Shown piece by piece: positions 18,828 through 28,027 of a stretch of 64,000 nt of DNA (the first letter of the stretch is position 1; every line of letters begins with the position of its first letter). Source of the DNA: Roseibium sp. Sym1. Lineage in GTDB: Bacteria > Pseudomonadota > Alphaproteobacteria > Rhizobiales > Stappiaceae. Both the position numbers and the translations under genes were made by a program. Location of the stretch: NCBI RefSeq assembly GCF_027359675.1, contig NZ_CP114786.1, positions 6,608,501 to 6,672,500 of the forward strand, written 5' to 3'. The notes under the pieces were generated by a model that did not search any database, was not told the DNA's origin, and saw only the letters and a list, made by a program, of their open reading frames with translations.

Positions 18828-18855
18828 AGAAAGGGGCGGCGGGAAAGCCGCCCCT
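18828..18855 (-). terminator. Attenuator-like hairpin between pstS and pstC
   Basis: On the minus strand AGGGGCGGC-TTTCCC-GCCGCCCCT is followed by TTCTC, 20 bases after the pstS stop. The perfect nine-base-pair stem fits partial termination or 3'-end protection, which would let the binding protein be made in excess over the membrane subunits. Confidence 0.7.
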
Positions 18856-18875
18856 CGAAACGAGCCTGGGCCCGA

Positions 18876-19913
18876 TTACTTCATGGTTTCTTCAGCTTCG
18901 ATGGAAGCCTGGGTCGCGGCCAGTTCCGGATCGGCAACCAGGCCGTACTGAGCGAGCGGGCCGTCCGGGCCTGCGATTTCGTCAGCGGTGAAGAACTGTG
19001 CGTATTCCTTCAGGCCCGGGATCACGCCGATATGTGCCTTCTTGATGTAGAAGAACAGCGGGCGGGAAACCGGATACTCGCCGGAAGCGATGGATTCGGT
19101 GGACGGAGCCACGTCACCCATGGTGGCAACTTTCAGCTTGTCCTGGTTGTTCTCGTAGAACGCCAGACCGAAGATGCCGATGCCGTTCGGGTTGCTGTCG
19201 ATGCGAGCCAGGGTCTCGGTGTAGTCGCCGTCAATGTCGGTGGACTTGCCGTCGGCGCGCACGTCAATGCAAGCGTCTTCAGCGTCGTCTTCGGACATGC
19301 CGCTGTCGATCATGGCCTGGAGGGCACCGGTAGCTTCACAACCCACGGCGAGGACCTTCTCTTCGAACACTTCACGGGTGCCGTGCTTGGTGCCCGGGAT
19401 GAAAGCGGCAATGCCGACATCCGGCAGGTCGCCGTTGAACTCGGCCCAGTTGTTGTACGGATTGTCGACGATTTCGCCGTCTTTCAGCACCTTGGCGCCG
19501 AGAGCGTTGAAGATGTCAGCCGGCTGGAACGCGGTGAAGGCCGGGCCGTCTTTCTGGGACGCGAAGACGATGCCGTCATAACCGATGCGGACTTCGATGA
19601 TGTCCTTGACGCCGGCTTCTGCACAGGCCTTGATTTCCTTGTCGCGGATCTTGCGCGAAGCGTTGGCAACGTCGATGGTGTTTTCGCCAACACCTTCACA
19701 GAAGCGCTTCAGGCCAGCGGAAGAACCACCGGATTCAACGACCGGGGTCGGGAAATCGGTGTTTTCACCAAAAGCTTCGGCGACGATGGAAGCGTAAGGC
19801 AGGACGGTCGAGGAACCGGCAACCTGGACCTGGTCGCGAGCCTGGGCTGCGCCAACGAATGCAGTGGAAGCAACGGCCAGGGCAGTTGCGCTAACGAGGG
19901 TCGTAAATTTCAC
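18876..19913 (-). CDS. pstS: Periplasmic phosphate-binding protein PstS
   Basis: A 345-residue protein. The GTG at 19913 (KFTTLVSATALAVAS...) is preferred over the ATG eight codons upstream, because AAGGGAG lies seven bases before it and none precedes the ATG. The signal peptide ends near AQA-RD. The mature start VQVAGSSTVLPYA is the phosphate-binding opening of PstS, and the second ligand loop is VESGGSSAGLK. It binds periplasmic phosphate and delivers it to PstCA. Directly preceded by a tandem Pho-box array. Confidence 0.94.
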   Translation of the reverse strand: MKFTTLVSATALAVASTAFVGAAQARDQVQVAGSSTVLPYASIVAEAFGENTDFPTPVVESGGSSAGLKRFCEGVGENTIDVANASRKIRDKEIKACAEAGVKDIIEVRIGYDGIVFASQKDGPAFTAFQPADIFNALGAKVLKDGEIVDNPYNNWAEFNGDLPDVGIAAFIPGTKHGTREVFEEKVLAVGCEATGALQAMIDSGMSEDDAEDACIDVRADGKSTDIDGDYTETLARIDSNPNGIGIFGLAFYENNQDKLKVATMGDVAPSTESIASGEYPVSRPLFFYIKKAHIGVIPGLKEYAQFFTADEIAGPDGPLAQYGLVADPELAATQASIEAEETMK

Positions 19914-20000
19914 TTGACCACTCCCTTTGAATGTCAAGGTTTCTAGATGATCACCGGGCAGTGAGCTGCACGAGCGATGCCGGGAACCTAGGCCCCGTGG

Positions 20001-20040
20001 ATGAGAGTTCTATGACAGTTGTTTTTCAGTTTTGTGACAA
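20001..20040 (-). promoter_or_regulatory. Tandem Pho boxes upstream of pstS
   Basis: Read on the minus strand: TTGTCAC-aaaa-CTGAAAA-acaa-CTGTCAT-agaa-CTCTCAT. Four seven-base half sites follow one another with four-base spacers, the exact 11-base period of PhoB binding (consensus CTGTCAT-N4-CTGTCAT). A -10-like TAGGTT follows about 11 bases later, with the boxes in the -35 place as at known PhoB promoters. The rest of the 398-base spacer (20041-20311) shows an AT-rich run and nothing else I can assign. Confidence 0.85.
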
Positions 20041-20311
20041 TTTAACTTATTGAAAAATATATACTTTTTGCCGCAGTTGAAAGTTTTGTGTCTCCAGACC
20101 GCCGAAAAGCCTGTCACATAGCGGGCGAAAGCGGCCTTGAATCCGACTCCGTATTGCTGACAGGGTTTGCATCCCTCGGCCGATCTTCCGGTGCCGCGTT
20201 CGAACCGCCGCCAGGCGATGGAGGGTTCCCGTGGAGGGCGCTCCGCGACCGCAGTCGGTCTTGTTGCAGGACAGTCAGCCTCGCCGGCATTCGTTGAGCC
20301 AGCCTATCGGC

Positions 20312-21667
20312 TCATGCCGACACCTTTTCCGGCAGTCCGTCGGCGTTCTCGAGCGAAGGCAAACTGACCTTGAAGGTCGCGCCGTTTCCGGGTTCGCTTT
20401 CCACTTCGAGCCGCCCGCGGTGGCGGGCGAGAATGTGCTTGACGATCGCCAGTCCAAGGCCGGTGCCCTTGGCGGCCCGGCTGGAATCCACTTCGACCCG
20501 ATAGAAGCGTTCGGTCAGGCGGGGCAGGTGCTCCGGCGGAATCCCCTCGCCGAAATCGCGTATCGCGAGTTGCCAGGCCGGTGCTTCCGGCGCGTCGGCC
20601 AGTTCGGTCAGGCTGACATCGACAAACTGTCCGCTGTGCCCGTATTTCAATGCATTTTCGATCAGGTTTTCCGTGACCTGGATAAGTTCGTCGCGATCGC
20701 CCTTGATCCTGACGGGGGTGTCGGGAAGCCGGAGACGGATTTCGACACCCATGTCCGCGGCAAGCGGCGACAGGGCATCGCTCGAATGGCGCACGATCTC
20801 CGCGAAGTCGACGATACTCGCCGGGCGCACATGGGCCTTGAGCTCGATGCGCGACAGCGACAGGATATCGTCGATGAGCCGGCGCATGCGGCCGGCCTGG
20901 TCCAGCATGATCGACAAGAACCGTTCCCGGGCGTCCGGATCGTCGCGCGCGGGGCCCTGCAGTGTCTCGATGAAGCCGGTCAGCGAGGCGAGTGGCGTGC
21001 GCAGCTCATGGCTGGCGTTGGCGACAAAATCCGTTCGCATGCGCTCCAGACGGCGATTCTCCGTCAGATCCCTGATCACCACGAGAATAAAGTCCGGCAG
21101 GCCGGGACCTTGCTCAACGCCCGCTTGTCCGGGCATGTAGATCGGAGCGATATGGGCTTCGTACCAGGATTCCGTCGGCACCTTCTCGGTCCAGCTGATC
21201 CGCTCCGCTTCCCCCGTGGCGCGCACACGGTCGAATGCCTCCAGGAGAGACGGCGTCCTCAGGGAAAAGGAAAGCGGATCCCCGGGCTTCACCCCTTCAT
21301 AGGTCTTCTGCGCCTGCGTGTTCACATAACGCGTGATGCCACGTCCGTCCGCGACAAAACAGGGTGTCGGCAAGGCATCCACGGTCACCTTCATGCCCGT
21401 GCCGGGCCACATCCGCCGGATTTCCCGCTGGGCATTCAGTTTCAACCGCCGGCTTGCGGCACGGCGCGGGATCAGGCCCGCGACGGCGACCATGGCCGCC
21501 AGAAACCCGACCACCGGCCAGAACGGCACGTCATAGAGAATGACGGCGGCGGCGGCGGCCAGTAGGGCCGTGAGCAGCACCCAGCGCGCCTCGCCCAACC
21601 GTGTCAGCGGCGATACGGCCTGCGGGACGTCGGTGGACTGCTCAGGGGGCGATTGCGGATTGGTCAT
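20312..21667 (-). CDS. phoR: Phosphate regulon sensor kinase PhoR
   Basis: A 451-residue membrane histidine kinase. Two N-terminal helices (residues about 28-45 and 48-66), a PAS domain (about 95-200; VDALPTPCFVADGRGITRYV), the HisKA phospho-acceptor H220 in ANASHELRTPLASL, and a HATPase domain with N (LIENALKYG), G1 (RDFGEGIP) and G2 (GTGLGLAIVKHI) boxes. It lies upstream of pstS on the same strand but with a 398-base gap and its own likely promoter. The ATG at 21667 is favoured; a TTG at 21727 would add 20 residues and has no better ribosome site. Confidence 0.88.
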   Translation of the reverse strand: MTNPQSPPEQSTDVPQAVSPLTRLGEARWVLLTALLAAAAAVILYDVPFWPVVGFLAAMVAVAGLIPRRAASRRLKLNAQREIRRMWPGTGMKVTVDALPTPCFVADGRGITRYVNTQAQKTYEGVKPGDPLSFSLRTPSLLEAFDRVRATGEAERISWTEKVPTESWYEAHIAPIYMPGQAGVEQGPGLPDFILVVIRDLTENRRLERMRTDFVANASHELRTPLASLTGFIETLQGPARDDPDARERFLSIMLDQAGRMRRLIDDILSLSRIELKAHVRPASIVDFAEIVRHSSDALSPLAADMGVEIRLRLPDTPVRIKGDRDELIQVTENLIENALKYGHSGQFVDVSLTELADAPEAPAWQLAIRDFGEGIPPEHLPRLTERFYRVEVDSSRAAKGTGLGLAIVKHILARHRGRLEVESEPGNGATFKVSLPSLENADGLPEKVSA

Positions 21668-21873
21668 GGGTTCGTGGGTGACGTGATACCAAGGGGTGTT
21701 GCTCAGGAGACCGGCGGATATCGCCAACCGCGGACACTATTTCGACGCCTCAGGAAATGTGCAAGGCTGAAACAGGGGAAACGCTGTGTTTCGGAGACCC
21801 CACGTAGCACGGCAAACATGTCAAACAGGCGACAGGCAGGCGATTTTTGCGTGCGCACCAGGCAAGCTGCCCG

Positions 21874-22353
21874 TCAACGCATTTCCTTGCTCCGCGCAGC
21901 CGTTTTGAGGTTGCCCAGAATTCGGGGCCAGCCTTCGGGGGCACACATGCGCGCAAGGTATTCGGCGCCGGCTTCGCCATGCCTCAGAAAGGCATTGTGC
22001 ACGAGCTCCAGGCGGGTTGCACCGCCCGATTCGCGGAAATTGACCATCACCCGGCTCGCAGCGGCCGGGTCGGCGACCTCTTCGCCATCCTGGCTCACCT
22101 GCCAGGCCAGCCGGATGTACAAGGGAGCTTCGATGGACAGCACCGTTCCCCAGATGCGCCGGCGTCCGTTGCCGTCGATCTCGTAACACGCGCCGCCGGC
22201 GAAGGGTTCAATTCCCGCCTCGACCTCGCCGTCGCCCGCTTCCCGGAACGGCGACGGCCACCAGAGGTCGAGCCGGTCGACAAACAGCGAGAAGGCCTGA
22301 TCCCTGGGCAGGTCAAGCAAACTTTCGAACCGGCATTCTGTTTCGTGCGTCAT
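21874..22353 (-). CDS. AHSA1/SRPBCC family protein
   Basis: A 159-residue protein with the START/SRPBCC helix-grip pattern of the AHSA1 (Hsp90-activator homology) family: a first strand ETECRFESLLDLPRDQAFSLF, then WWPSPFRE, 'GACYEIDGNGRRRIWGTVL', and the C-terminal helix 'GWPRILGNLKTAA'. Such proteins bind small hydrophobic ligands and mostly have no known role. It stands alone between phoR and the divergent metallo-hydrolase gene. Confidence 0.8.
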   Translation of the reverse strand: MTHETECRFESLLDLPRDQAFSLFVDRLDLWWPSPFREAGDGEVEAGIEPFAGGACYEIDGNGRRRIWGTVLSIEAPLYIRLAWQVSQDGEEVADPAAASRVMVNFRESGGATRLELVHNAFLRHGEAGAEYLARMCAPEGWPRILGNLKTAARSKEMR

Positions 22354-22509
22354 CGTGTTTCGTAGAGCATTGGTGACAGTTAAACGATTGAATCCATTTC
22401 ATACTGTTTCACAGAAAGCCCCGGATTGGCAAAGTTCTGCTTCCCTATCCGATTCAAACGTCAGATACATGACGCGGCACCGCGTGCATGACAAGGGAAA
22501 CCGGCCGGC

Positions 22510-23412
22510 ATGAAACATGATCGACAGTTTGATCCGAACTACGGAAGTGCCACTGAAGTGGCACCGGGCATCCGCCGGCTGACTGCGAACAACCCCGGCC
22601 CTTTCACATTCTTCGGAACCAACACGTATCTTCTCGGCACACGCAGGCTGATCTGCGTCGACCCGGGTCCCGCCATGCCGGAGCATGTCGAGACGATCCT
22701 CAGGATTGCGGACGGCGCGGAGATCGAGGCCATCCTGGTCACCCACACCCATGTCGATCATTCGCCCGGCGCGCGCCTTTTGAAAGAGCATTGCGGCGCC
22801 CCGATTGTCGGTTGCGGCCCGCATAAACCCGCCCGCGCGCTCGGCGAGAACGAGATCAATCCGCTCGATGCCAGCGGTGACAAGCTCCACCAACCGGACC
22901 GCCTGCTCGGCGACGGCGACATCTTCGCCGCCAGCGAACTGCGGCTTGAGACCGTCGGCACGCCGGGGCACACGGCCAATCATCTGTGTTTTGCCATTGA
23001 AGGCACGCAATTGCTGCTGTCGGCCGATCACGTCATGGGATGGGCGACGTCCGTCGTCGCCCCGCCCGACGGCAACATGCGCGACTACATGGCGTCCATA
23101 GACACGCTGCTGAAACGGAGCGAAAACATCTATCTTCCCGGGCATGGCGGCGCTGTTGCCGATGCCCTGACCTATGTCGAAGCGCTGAAACAGCACAGGC
23201 TCAAGCGCGAAAGCGCCATTCTGGACCAGCTGGCAGGTGCCGAAAAAACCATTCAGGAGATTGTGGCGGCGCTGTACGCGGACATCGATCCCGCCCTGCA
23301 TCCCGCCGCGGGCCTGTCGGTGTTTGCCCATCTGGAGGACCTGTCCGGCCGGGATCTTGTGACACCCACCCCCGCGCTGACGCTCGGCGCCCGCTACCGC
23401 GCCAGCGCTTGA
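22510..23412 (+). CDS. Metallo-beta-lactamase-fold hydrolase
   Basis: A 300-residue protein. The metal motif HTHVDH is at residues 79-84, with a further histidine in GTPGHTANHL (about 158), an aspartate in LLSADHVMGW and a C-terminal histidine in LPGHGG. A winged-helix-like region follows (TIQEIVAALYADIDPAL and VFAHLEDL), which places it with LACTB2-like hydrolases. These cleave thioester, phosphodiester or RNA substrates; which applies here is not visible. Confidence 0.88.
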   Translation: MKHDRQFDPNYGSATEVAPGIRRLTANNPGPFTFFGTNTYLLGTRRLICVDPGPAMPEHVETILRIADGAEIEAILVTHTHVDHSPGARLLKEHCGAPIVGCGPHKPARALGENEINPLDASGDKLHQPDRLLGDGDIFAASELRLETVGTPGHTANHLCFAIEGTQLLLSADHVMGWATSVVAPPDGNMRDYMASIDTLLKRSENIYLPGHGGAVADALTYVEALKQHRLKRESAILDQLAGAEKTIQEIVAALYADIDPALHPAAGLSVFAHLEDLSGRDLVTPTPALTLGARYRASA

Positions 23413-23442
23413 GACAATGTCCGACCGCACATGGCGCGCAGC

Positions 23443-24432
23443 CTATCCTTCCAGATCGGTCTGGTCGGGCCCGTCCGCGACGGGCGCGTCCTCCTCCTCG
23501 AAAAAGGGCTTGAACCCCGGCAACGGGATTGTCTCGCGCGGCTCCACGGCAGGCTCGGGCTGCAGCTCCTCCTCCTCCACCTGGCTCTCGTCGACCGCGA
23601 GCCGGGAGAGATCGCCATACGTCTCCAGAAGCACGCGGTCGATCTCGGCGAATACACTGCGAATGTGATCCGCGTTTCCCGTCAGGTCCTTGAGCGGTGT
23701 GCGGGACCGGGCGCGAACATCCAGGAGCGCGCCCACAGGATCGGGCCGGATGCGAAGGACCACATCCGTTTCAAGTCCCAGGAGCTGCGAAGAGCCTTCC
23801 GCCTGCAGGCGCGTGGCGGCATCGAGCAGGTCGGGCGGCAATTCGTCCACGACCTGCCAATTCAGGCCTTCCAGCGCCTTGGCACCGGCGGCGTGCAATT
23901 GCGCGGTCGAGATGCGATACCGTCTCGAAACGATGTCCGCAAAACGCGCGGGCTGCCTATCGGCCTGCAGACGCCCGTCCTGCGCCGCACCGGTAAAAGC
24001 GGGCCAGACATGTTGTTCAAGCGCATCGTCAAACCATGCCAGAAAGGGTTGATCTTCCGCGATGGCCCGCAACTTGATTTCCGGCGGTTGCGCGGCGTCC
24101 GTCGACAGGTCATGCGCACCGGGACGAAGGATCAGTATGCCGACGACCAGCGCGGGCGGCCCGAGCGCAAGCAGGCCGAAGACCGTTCCGGTCAGCGCGG
24201 CGGGAACGCCTGGCCCTCCCCTGGCCCAGATGCGGTTGAAGGCGTAAAAGGCAAGCGCGAGCGCGCCCAATGCGATGACCGCGGCCACCATGAGCGACAG
24301 AACGAAGACGTCTGCATCGATCAAGCCGAAGCGTTTTGCCAGGAACGCGGTCGCGGCAACGGCCAGGCCGATGGAGCCCAGCTTGCGGCTGGCAGGAGCC
24401 GCGGAGGTGCGATAAACGGCGTAGCGCTTCAT
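23443..24432 (-). CDS. DUF1499 domain membrane protein
   Basis: A 329-residue protein from the ATG at 24432 (MKRYAVYRTSAAP), chosen because GACGGGAC precedes it; codons further up lack a ribosome site. Three membrane helices lie at about residues 18-36, 42-66 and 75-100, then a soluble DUF1499 domain (DVVLRIRPDPVGALLDVRAR and DHIRSVFAEIDRVL) and an acidic tail. DUF1499 proteins are widespread and uncharacterised. It converges on the metallo-hydrolase gene with a 30-base spacer. Confidence 0.8.
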   Translation of the reverse strand: MKRYAVYRTSAAPASRKLGSIGLAVAATAFLAKRFGLIDADVFVLSLMVAAVIALGALALAFYAFNRIWARGGPGVPAALTGTVFGLLALGPPALVVGILILRPGAHDLSTDAAQPPEIKLRAIAEDQPFLAWFDDALEQHVWPAFTGAAQDGRLQADRQPARFADIVSRRYRISTAQLHAAGAKALEGLNWQVVDELPPDLLDAATRLQAEGSSQLLGLETDVVLRIRPDPVGALLDVRARSRTPLKDLTGNADHIRSVFAEIDRVLLETYGDLSRLAVDESQVEEEELQPEPAVEPRETIPLPGFKPFFEEEDAPVADGPDQTDLEG

Positions 24433-24555
24433 GTTGTCCCGTCTTGCCATGCGAACACGCGGCCATAACGGACGGCCGGACGTGACCTCATTGTTTGTTC
24501 GTATACGGCCCAAAAGTCAAAAATGAACTTCACTTCCGCGTCCGACGGCGCATAA

Positions 24556-25062
24556 ATGTTCACAGGGCAACACGAAATCCGCACTGGCGGACAAGCAGCA
24601 ACCAGTCGAAATTCGGGGTGGGGAATGACCGGAATACGCTCCCGTCATCCGGCAGAAGGGCCGGATCACCGGAGAAGCAGGAGACCCGGCAGCGCCGGCC
24701 GGTTTCCAGCTGCGCTGTTCCGTCCCGGATATGTCAATATCTGCCTGTGCCACCTGATGGTCCTGGCTCTTCTGACAGTGCCGCTTGCCCTGGCGATTTC
24801 CATTCGCTACGCGGCCCCCGAAGGCCGCTGCCTGGAGGCTCACTACCTCTATCTCCGTACAACGATTGCCGTTCTCGTGATCGGCACCGGAACCGGCGGC
24901 CTGTTGATCCTCTTCGGTGCACCCCTGTCGTCGGGCTTGATGCTTGCAGGCCTGGGCCTGATCGCGGCAACCCTGACGCTGACCCTTGCGCGCTGCTGCA
25001 ACGGGTTCTGCCGGGCCCTGCTCGGCCGCCCGCTTCGCAATCCGAAAAGCTATCTTGTTTGA
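24556..25062 (+). CDS. Hypothetical membrane protein
   Basis: A 168-residue frame. The first 60 residues are basic and of low complexity; the rest has three clear hydrophobic stretches (MVLALLTVPLALAISIRY, TIAVLVIGTGTGGLLILF and SGLMLAGLGLIAATLTLTLA). A membrane protein on this strand is therefore more credible than the overlapping minus-strand frame. The true start may be the ATG at 24625 or another codon near 24730. I do not recognise the family. Confidence 0.5.
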   Translation: MFTGQHEIRTGGQAATSRNSGWGMTGIRSRHPAEGPDHRRSRRPGSAGRFPAALFRPGYVNICLCHLMVLALLTVPLALAISIRYAAPEGRCLEAHYLYLRTTIAVLVIGTGTGGLLILFGAPLSSGLMLAGLGLIAATLTLTLARCCNGFCRALLGRPLRNPKSYLV

Positions 25063-25341
25063 CCCGGCGAGACCGCCTTCAAAGGTAAGATCCGCCATTT
25101 GGTAAATAAAACCTTACCTCAATACTTCATTTTCATCTCCTTTTCGTTACATCTTGTTATGGTTTTTGACTGGCCGTTTTCCGCCATCAGGCGCATGCTT
25201 TAACCGTCGAAATCAGGAATCGACAGACGCAAGGGCAACATGCCCTTCCTTTGCCGCATTTGGATACGACATGCACGCGGCCCGCGGAAACCAACTCTCA
25301 ACCAGTATGCGGGCCCTGGTAATGAAAAACGGACCTGACAA

Positions 25342-25485
25342 ATGTCTGAGCAAACCAACCGCCCGACCCAGTCCAATTCGGCCGACGCGAAACTTGTCAA
25401 TCTCTACAAGCCGGTCGGAATTGCTGCACTCAACGCGGCGGCGCTGTGCCGGAAACCGGCCACGGTGACGAAAAAAGGCAAGTAA
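25342..25485 (+). CDS. Small protein of 47 residues, function unknown
   Basis: A 47-residue frame starting MSEQTNRPTQ and ending VTKKGK. The body has KLVNLYKPVGIAALNAAALC, which looks like one amphipathic helix, and the end is basic. Its composition is protein-like and it lies 159 bases before the CorA-like gene on the same strand, in a 582-base stretch (25063-25644) otherwise without genes. The ribosome site is weak (GGACC). It is offered as a probable small gene on sequence character only. Confidence 0.5.
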   Translation: MSEQTNRPTQSNSADAKLVNLYKPVGIAALNAAALCRKPATVTKKGK

Positions 25486-25644
25486 ACCGCCTCGACCCGG
25501 CGGCACCTGATCATCTGATTGCCGGACCGGGCAACGGTCCGGCCCGTGCCGCCTGAAGGCCGCTCGACGGTTGCCGAGACAGGGCCACTTGGGCAAACTG
25601 CCGCCGACAAGGGCACGCTTCGTGTCCATGCGGAGATTGCCGAA

Positions 25645-26619
25645 ATGATCATTGCCTACTGTCCCTCGGTCAATGGCCTGGAGCGCGTTGAACTGGCGCC
25701 CGGCGATTCCTTGCCCCCCACCTCCATCTGGATCGACCTTGTCGCGCCCACCCAGGCCGAGCAGCAATCGGCCGAAAAGCTGATGGGCGCCGAGATTCCG
25801 ACTCGCGAGGAAATAGCTTCGATCGAGACGTCGGAGCGGCTCTATCTGGAACCGGGTGCTGTCGTCATGACGGCACAGCTGCCCATTGCCACGCGGATGA
25901 TCGATCCGGCCCTGTCTTCGGTGACCTTCGTTGTCAACGCAAAACGGTTGGTGACGGTGCGCTACGGCGAGCCCAGATCGATCTCGCTGGTGTCGAAGAA
26001 GGTGCAGGGTGACAAGACCATCGCCCACAAGGGGCCAGCGGTCCTGTTCGCGATGCTGGACATCATCGTCGACCGCTGCGCCGATGAAATGGAGAACGCG
26101 TCCGCGCGTTATGACGATCTCGCCGTCGAGGTCTTCGGCGAAGGGCTCAACACGCGCAAGACCGCGAGTTACCAGATCGCCATCAAGCGTCTGGGACAGG
26201 TCGGCCTGCATGTTTCCAAGATGCATGACGTGTGCACGAGCCTGTCCAGGATGCTGCTCTACATGAGCACCAACGCCAAACGGCTCGGCCTTGACGAGCA
26301 ACAGGTCGCGGACTGCAAGATGTTCGGCCGCGATATCCACTCGATCAAGGAGCACGGCGACGCCCTCGACAACAAGCTGTCGTTTCTGCTGGACGCCACG
26401 GTCGGTCTGGTCACGCTCGAGCAAAACCAGATTTCCAAGATCTTCACGGTGCTAGGGCTGGTTTTCCTGCCGCCCACCCTGATCGCGTCGATCTACGGAA
26501 TGAACTTCACCAACATGCCCGAACTGGAATGGCAGCAGGGTTTCCTGTTTTCCATCGGAATGATGCTGGTCTCGGTCGTTCTGACCTTTTTGTTCTTCCG
26601 GTGGAAGCGGCTGCTCTAG
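25645..26619 (+). CDS. CorA-family divalent cation transporter
   Basis: A 324-residue inner-membrane protein. The ATG at 25645 (MIIAYCPSVNGLERVELAPG) is chosen for its upstream GCGGAG and because it gives the usual CorA length; the frame is open further upstream. A long cytoplasmic alpha/beta and helical domain is followed by two C-terminal helices (about 265-284 and 298-318). The selectivity motif YGMNF, conserved in CorA Mg2+ channels, is at residues 284-288. It is a CorA-like pentameric channel for Mg2+ or another divalent ion. Confidence 0.9.
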   Translation: MIIAYCPSVNGLERVELAPGDSLPPTSIWIDLVAPTQAEQQSAEKLMGAEIPTREEIASIETSERLYLEPGAVVMTAQLPIATRMIDPALSSVTFVVNAKRLVTVRYGEPRSISLVSKKVQGDKTIAHKGPAVLFAMLDIIVDRCADEMENASARYDDLAVEVFGEGLNTRKTASYQIAIKRLGQVGLHVSKMHDVCTSLSRMLLYMSTNAKRLGLDEQQVADCKMFGRDIHSIKEHGDALDNKLSFLLDATVGLVTLEQNQISKIFTVLGLVFLPPTLIASIYGMNFTNMPELEWQQGFLFSIGMMLVSVVLTFLFFRWKRLL

Positions 26620-26646
26620 GCCGTAGTGACCTATTAAATTGTGTAT

Positions 26647-27282
26647 TCAGGGATACAGCCGCACTTTCGACCAGGGCTGATCCGGCCCCGTGCGGGTGAA
26701 CTGAACCCTGTCATGCAGCCGGAACGGCCTGTCGTGCCAGAATTCGATTGATGTCGGCACGAGCCGCATGCCGGACCAGTGACCGGGCCGCGGAATTTCC
26801 CCGATGCCAAACCGGGCGGTGTATTTGGCAACTTCCTTTTCCAGCGCGAAGCGGCTTTCCAGCGGCCGGGACTGTTTCGATGCCCAGGCCCCTATCCGGC
26901 TGCCGCGCGCACGCGACTGGTAATATTCGTCGGCTTCCTCGCCGGAAACCTCAACGACATTTCCCCGGATCCGGACCTGCCGGCGCAGGGACTTCCAGTG
27001 AAAACACATAGCCGCCTTGCCGGAGGCCAGAAGTTCACGGCCCTTGGCGCTTTCGAAATTTGTGTAAAAAACGAAACCGCCTTCATCGAAACCCTTGAGC
27101 AGCACCATCCGCACATTCGGCAGGCCGTCCTCGTCGACTGTCGCCAACGACAAAGCGTTCGGATCGTTCGGTTCGGACGCCTTGGCGTCTTCAAGCCATT
27201 CAGAAAAAAGGTCAAACGGTTCCACAACCTGTGTGAAGTCACCTTTTGTTAACTCTTCCGGCGGATCTTTGAGGTCTGTCAT
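26647..27282 (-). CDS. pdxH: Pyridoxamine 5'-phosphate oxidase
   Basis: A 211-residue FMN enzyme that oxidises pyridoxamine or pyridoxine 5'-phosphate to pyridoxal 5'-phosphate. The pattern matches PdxH along its length: '[20 protein letters not shown]', [30 protein letters not shown] and the C-terminal signature '[15 protein letters not shown]'. The start at 27282 ([10 protein letters not shown]) has AGGTTACCG before it and is preferred over the codon at 27327. Confidence 0.95.
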   Translation of the reverse strand: MTDLKDPPEELTKGDFTQVVEPFDLFSEWLEDAKASEPNDPNALSLATVDEDGLPNVRMVLLKGFDEGGFVFYTNFESAKGRELLASGKAAMCFHWKSLRRQVRIRGNVVEVSGEEADEYYQSRARGSRIGAWASKQSRPLESRFALEKEVAKYTARFGIGEIPRPGHWSGMRLVPTSIEFWHDRPFRLHDRVQFTRTGPDQPWSKVRLYP

Positions 27283-27360
27283 CGGTAACCTGTCGAAGGA
27301 ATTGACGCCCTGCAGCCAGGCAAGCACATGCCGAATACGGGGCAGTCTCGAGATGTTTGT

Positions 27361-27828
27361 ATGCGTTCATATACTGGCCGGCACATCAAGATCCACCCCC
27401 TTGCGGCAATCCTGCTTGTGGCAGGCACCGCCCTGGGTGGCTGCAGCCAGGTCTCCGTGCCGGTGGGCAGCAACAACATCGATACGCCAACGGTCCTGAC
27501 GGGGTCGATCCCCTCCGCGTCCGACGTCGCATATTCCGACATCAGCGAAGGCGACCGCGGCATCATCGCCGCGCATCTCGATTCGCTCAGCGAAGACCTG
27601 TCGGACGTCCAAACCGTTGAGACCCTGTCCGTGTCCTGGCTGAATTCCGTCAGCGGCAATTCCGGAACCGTTTCCCGCATTGATGTGTCCTTGCTTGGCG
27701 ATACCGGCTGCCTGTCCTTCCGCACAACAGCCAACACCATTGCCGGGATCAAGCTTTACGACGGTTCGGCCTGCCGGGACGTGACCCAAAAGTTTGCCGT
27801 CATCTCGCTTACCGTTTCCGACGCTTGA
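27361..27828 (+). CDS. Putative lipoprotein, RT0821/Lpp0805-like surface protein
   Basis: A 155-residue protein from the ATG at 27361 ([10 protein letters not shown]). The N-terminus is a lipoprotein signal ([16 protein letters not shown]) with the acylated cysteine near residue 28. The mature part is Ser/Thr/Asp-rich with a final [22 protein letters not shown] section, reminiscent of small rhizobial and rickettsial surface proteins named RT0821/Lpp0805. That family name is given from memory and is tentative. It diverges from pdxH. Confidence 0.65.
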   Translation: MRSYTGRHIKIHPLAAILLVAGTALGGCSQVSVPVGSNNIDTPTVLTGSIPSASDVAYSDISEGDRGIIAAHLDSLSEDLSDVQTVETLSVSWLNSVSGNSGTVSRIDVSLLGDTGCLSFRTTANTIAGIKLYDGSACRDVTQKFAVISLTVSDA

Positions 27829-28027
27829 ATAGCAGGGAAAACCTGCTTAAACCGGGAAGTCTTCAATCCGGTGCGGAGGTCTGGAATTTTTTCCTATCCA
27901 TCCCGATATAGAGGGCAAGTCCGGCCAGGCCCGGTCGCCACAGTCCGGCTCTCCTGCACCCAAATTCGGCAGGGACAGCTGAGCATGGGACGCCTTGCCG
28001 GAAAATCTAGGAAACCTGGTGCAACGA

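Noticed and set aside
24517..25098. 193-residue minus-strand frame opposite the hypothetical membrane protein
   Set aside because: Its composition is Gln/Arg/Ala-rich without any domain; the plus-strand frame has real membrane helices.
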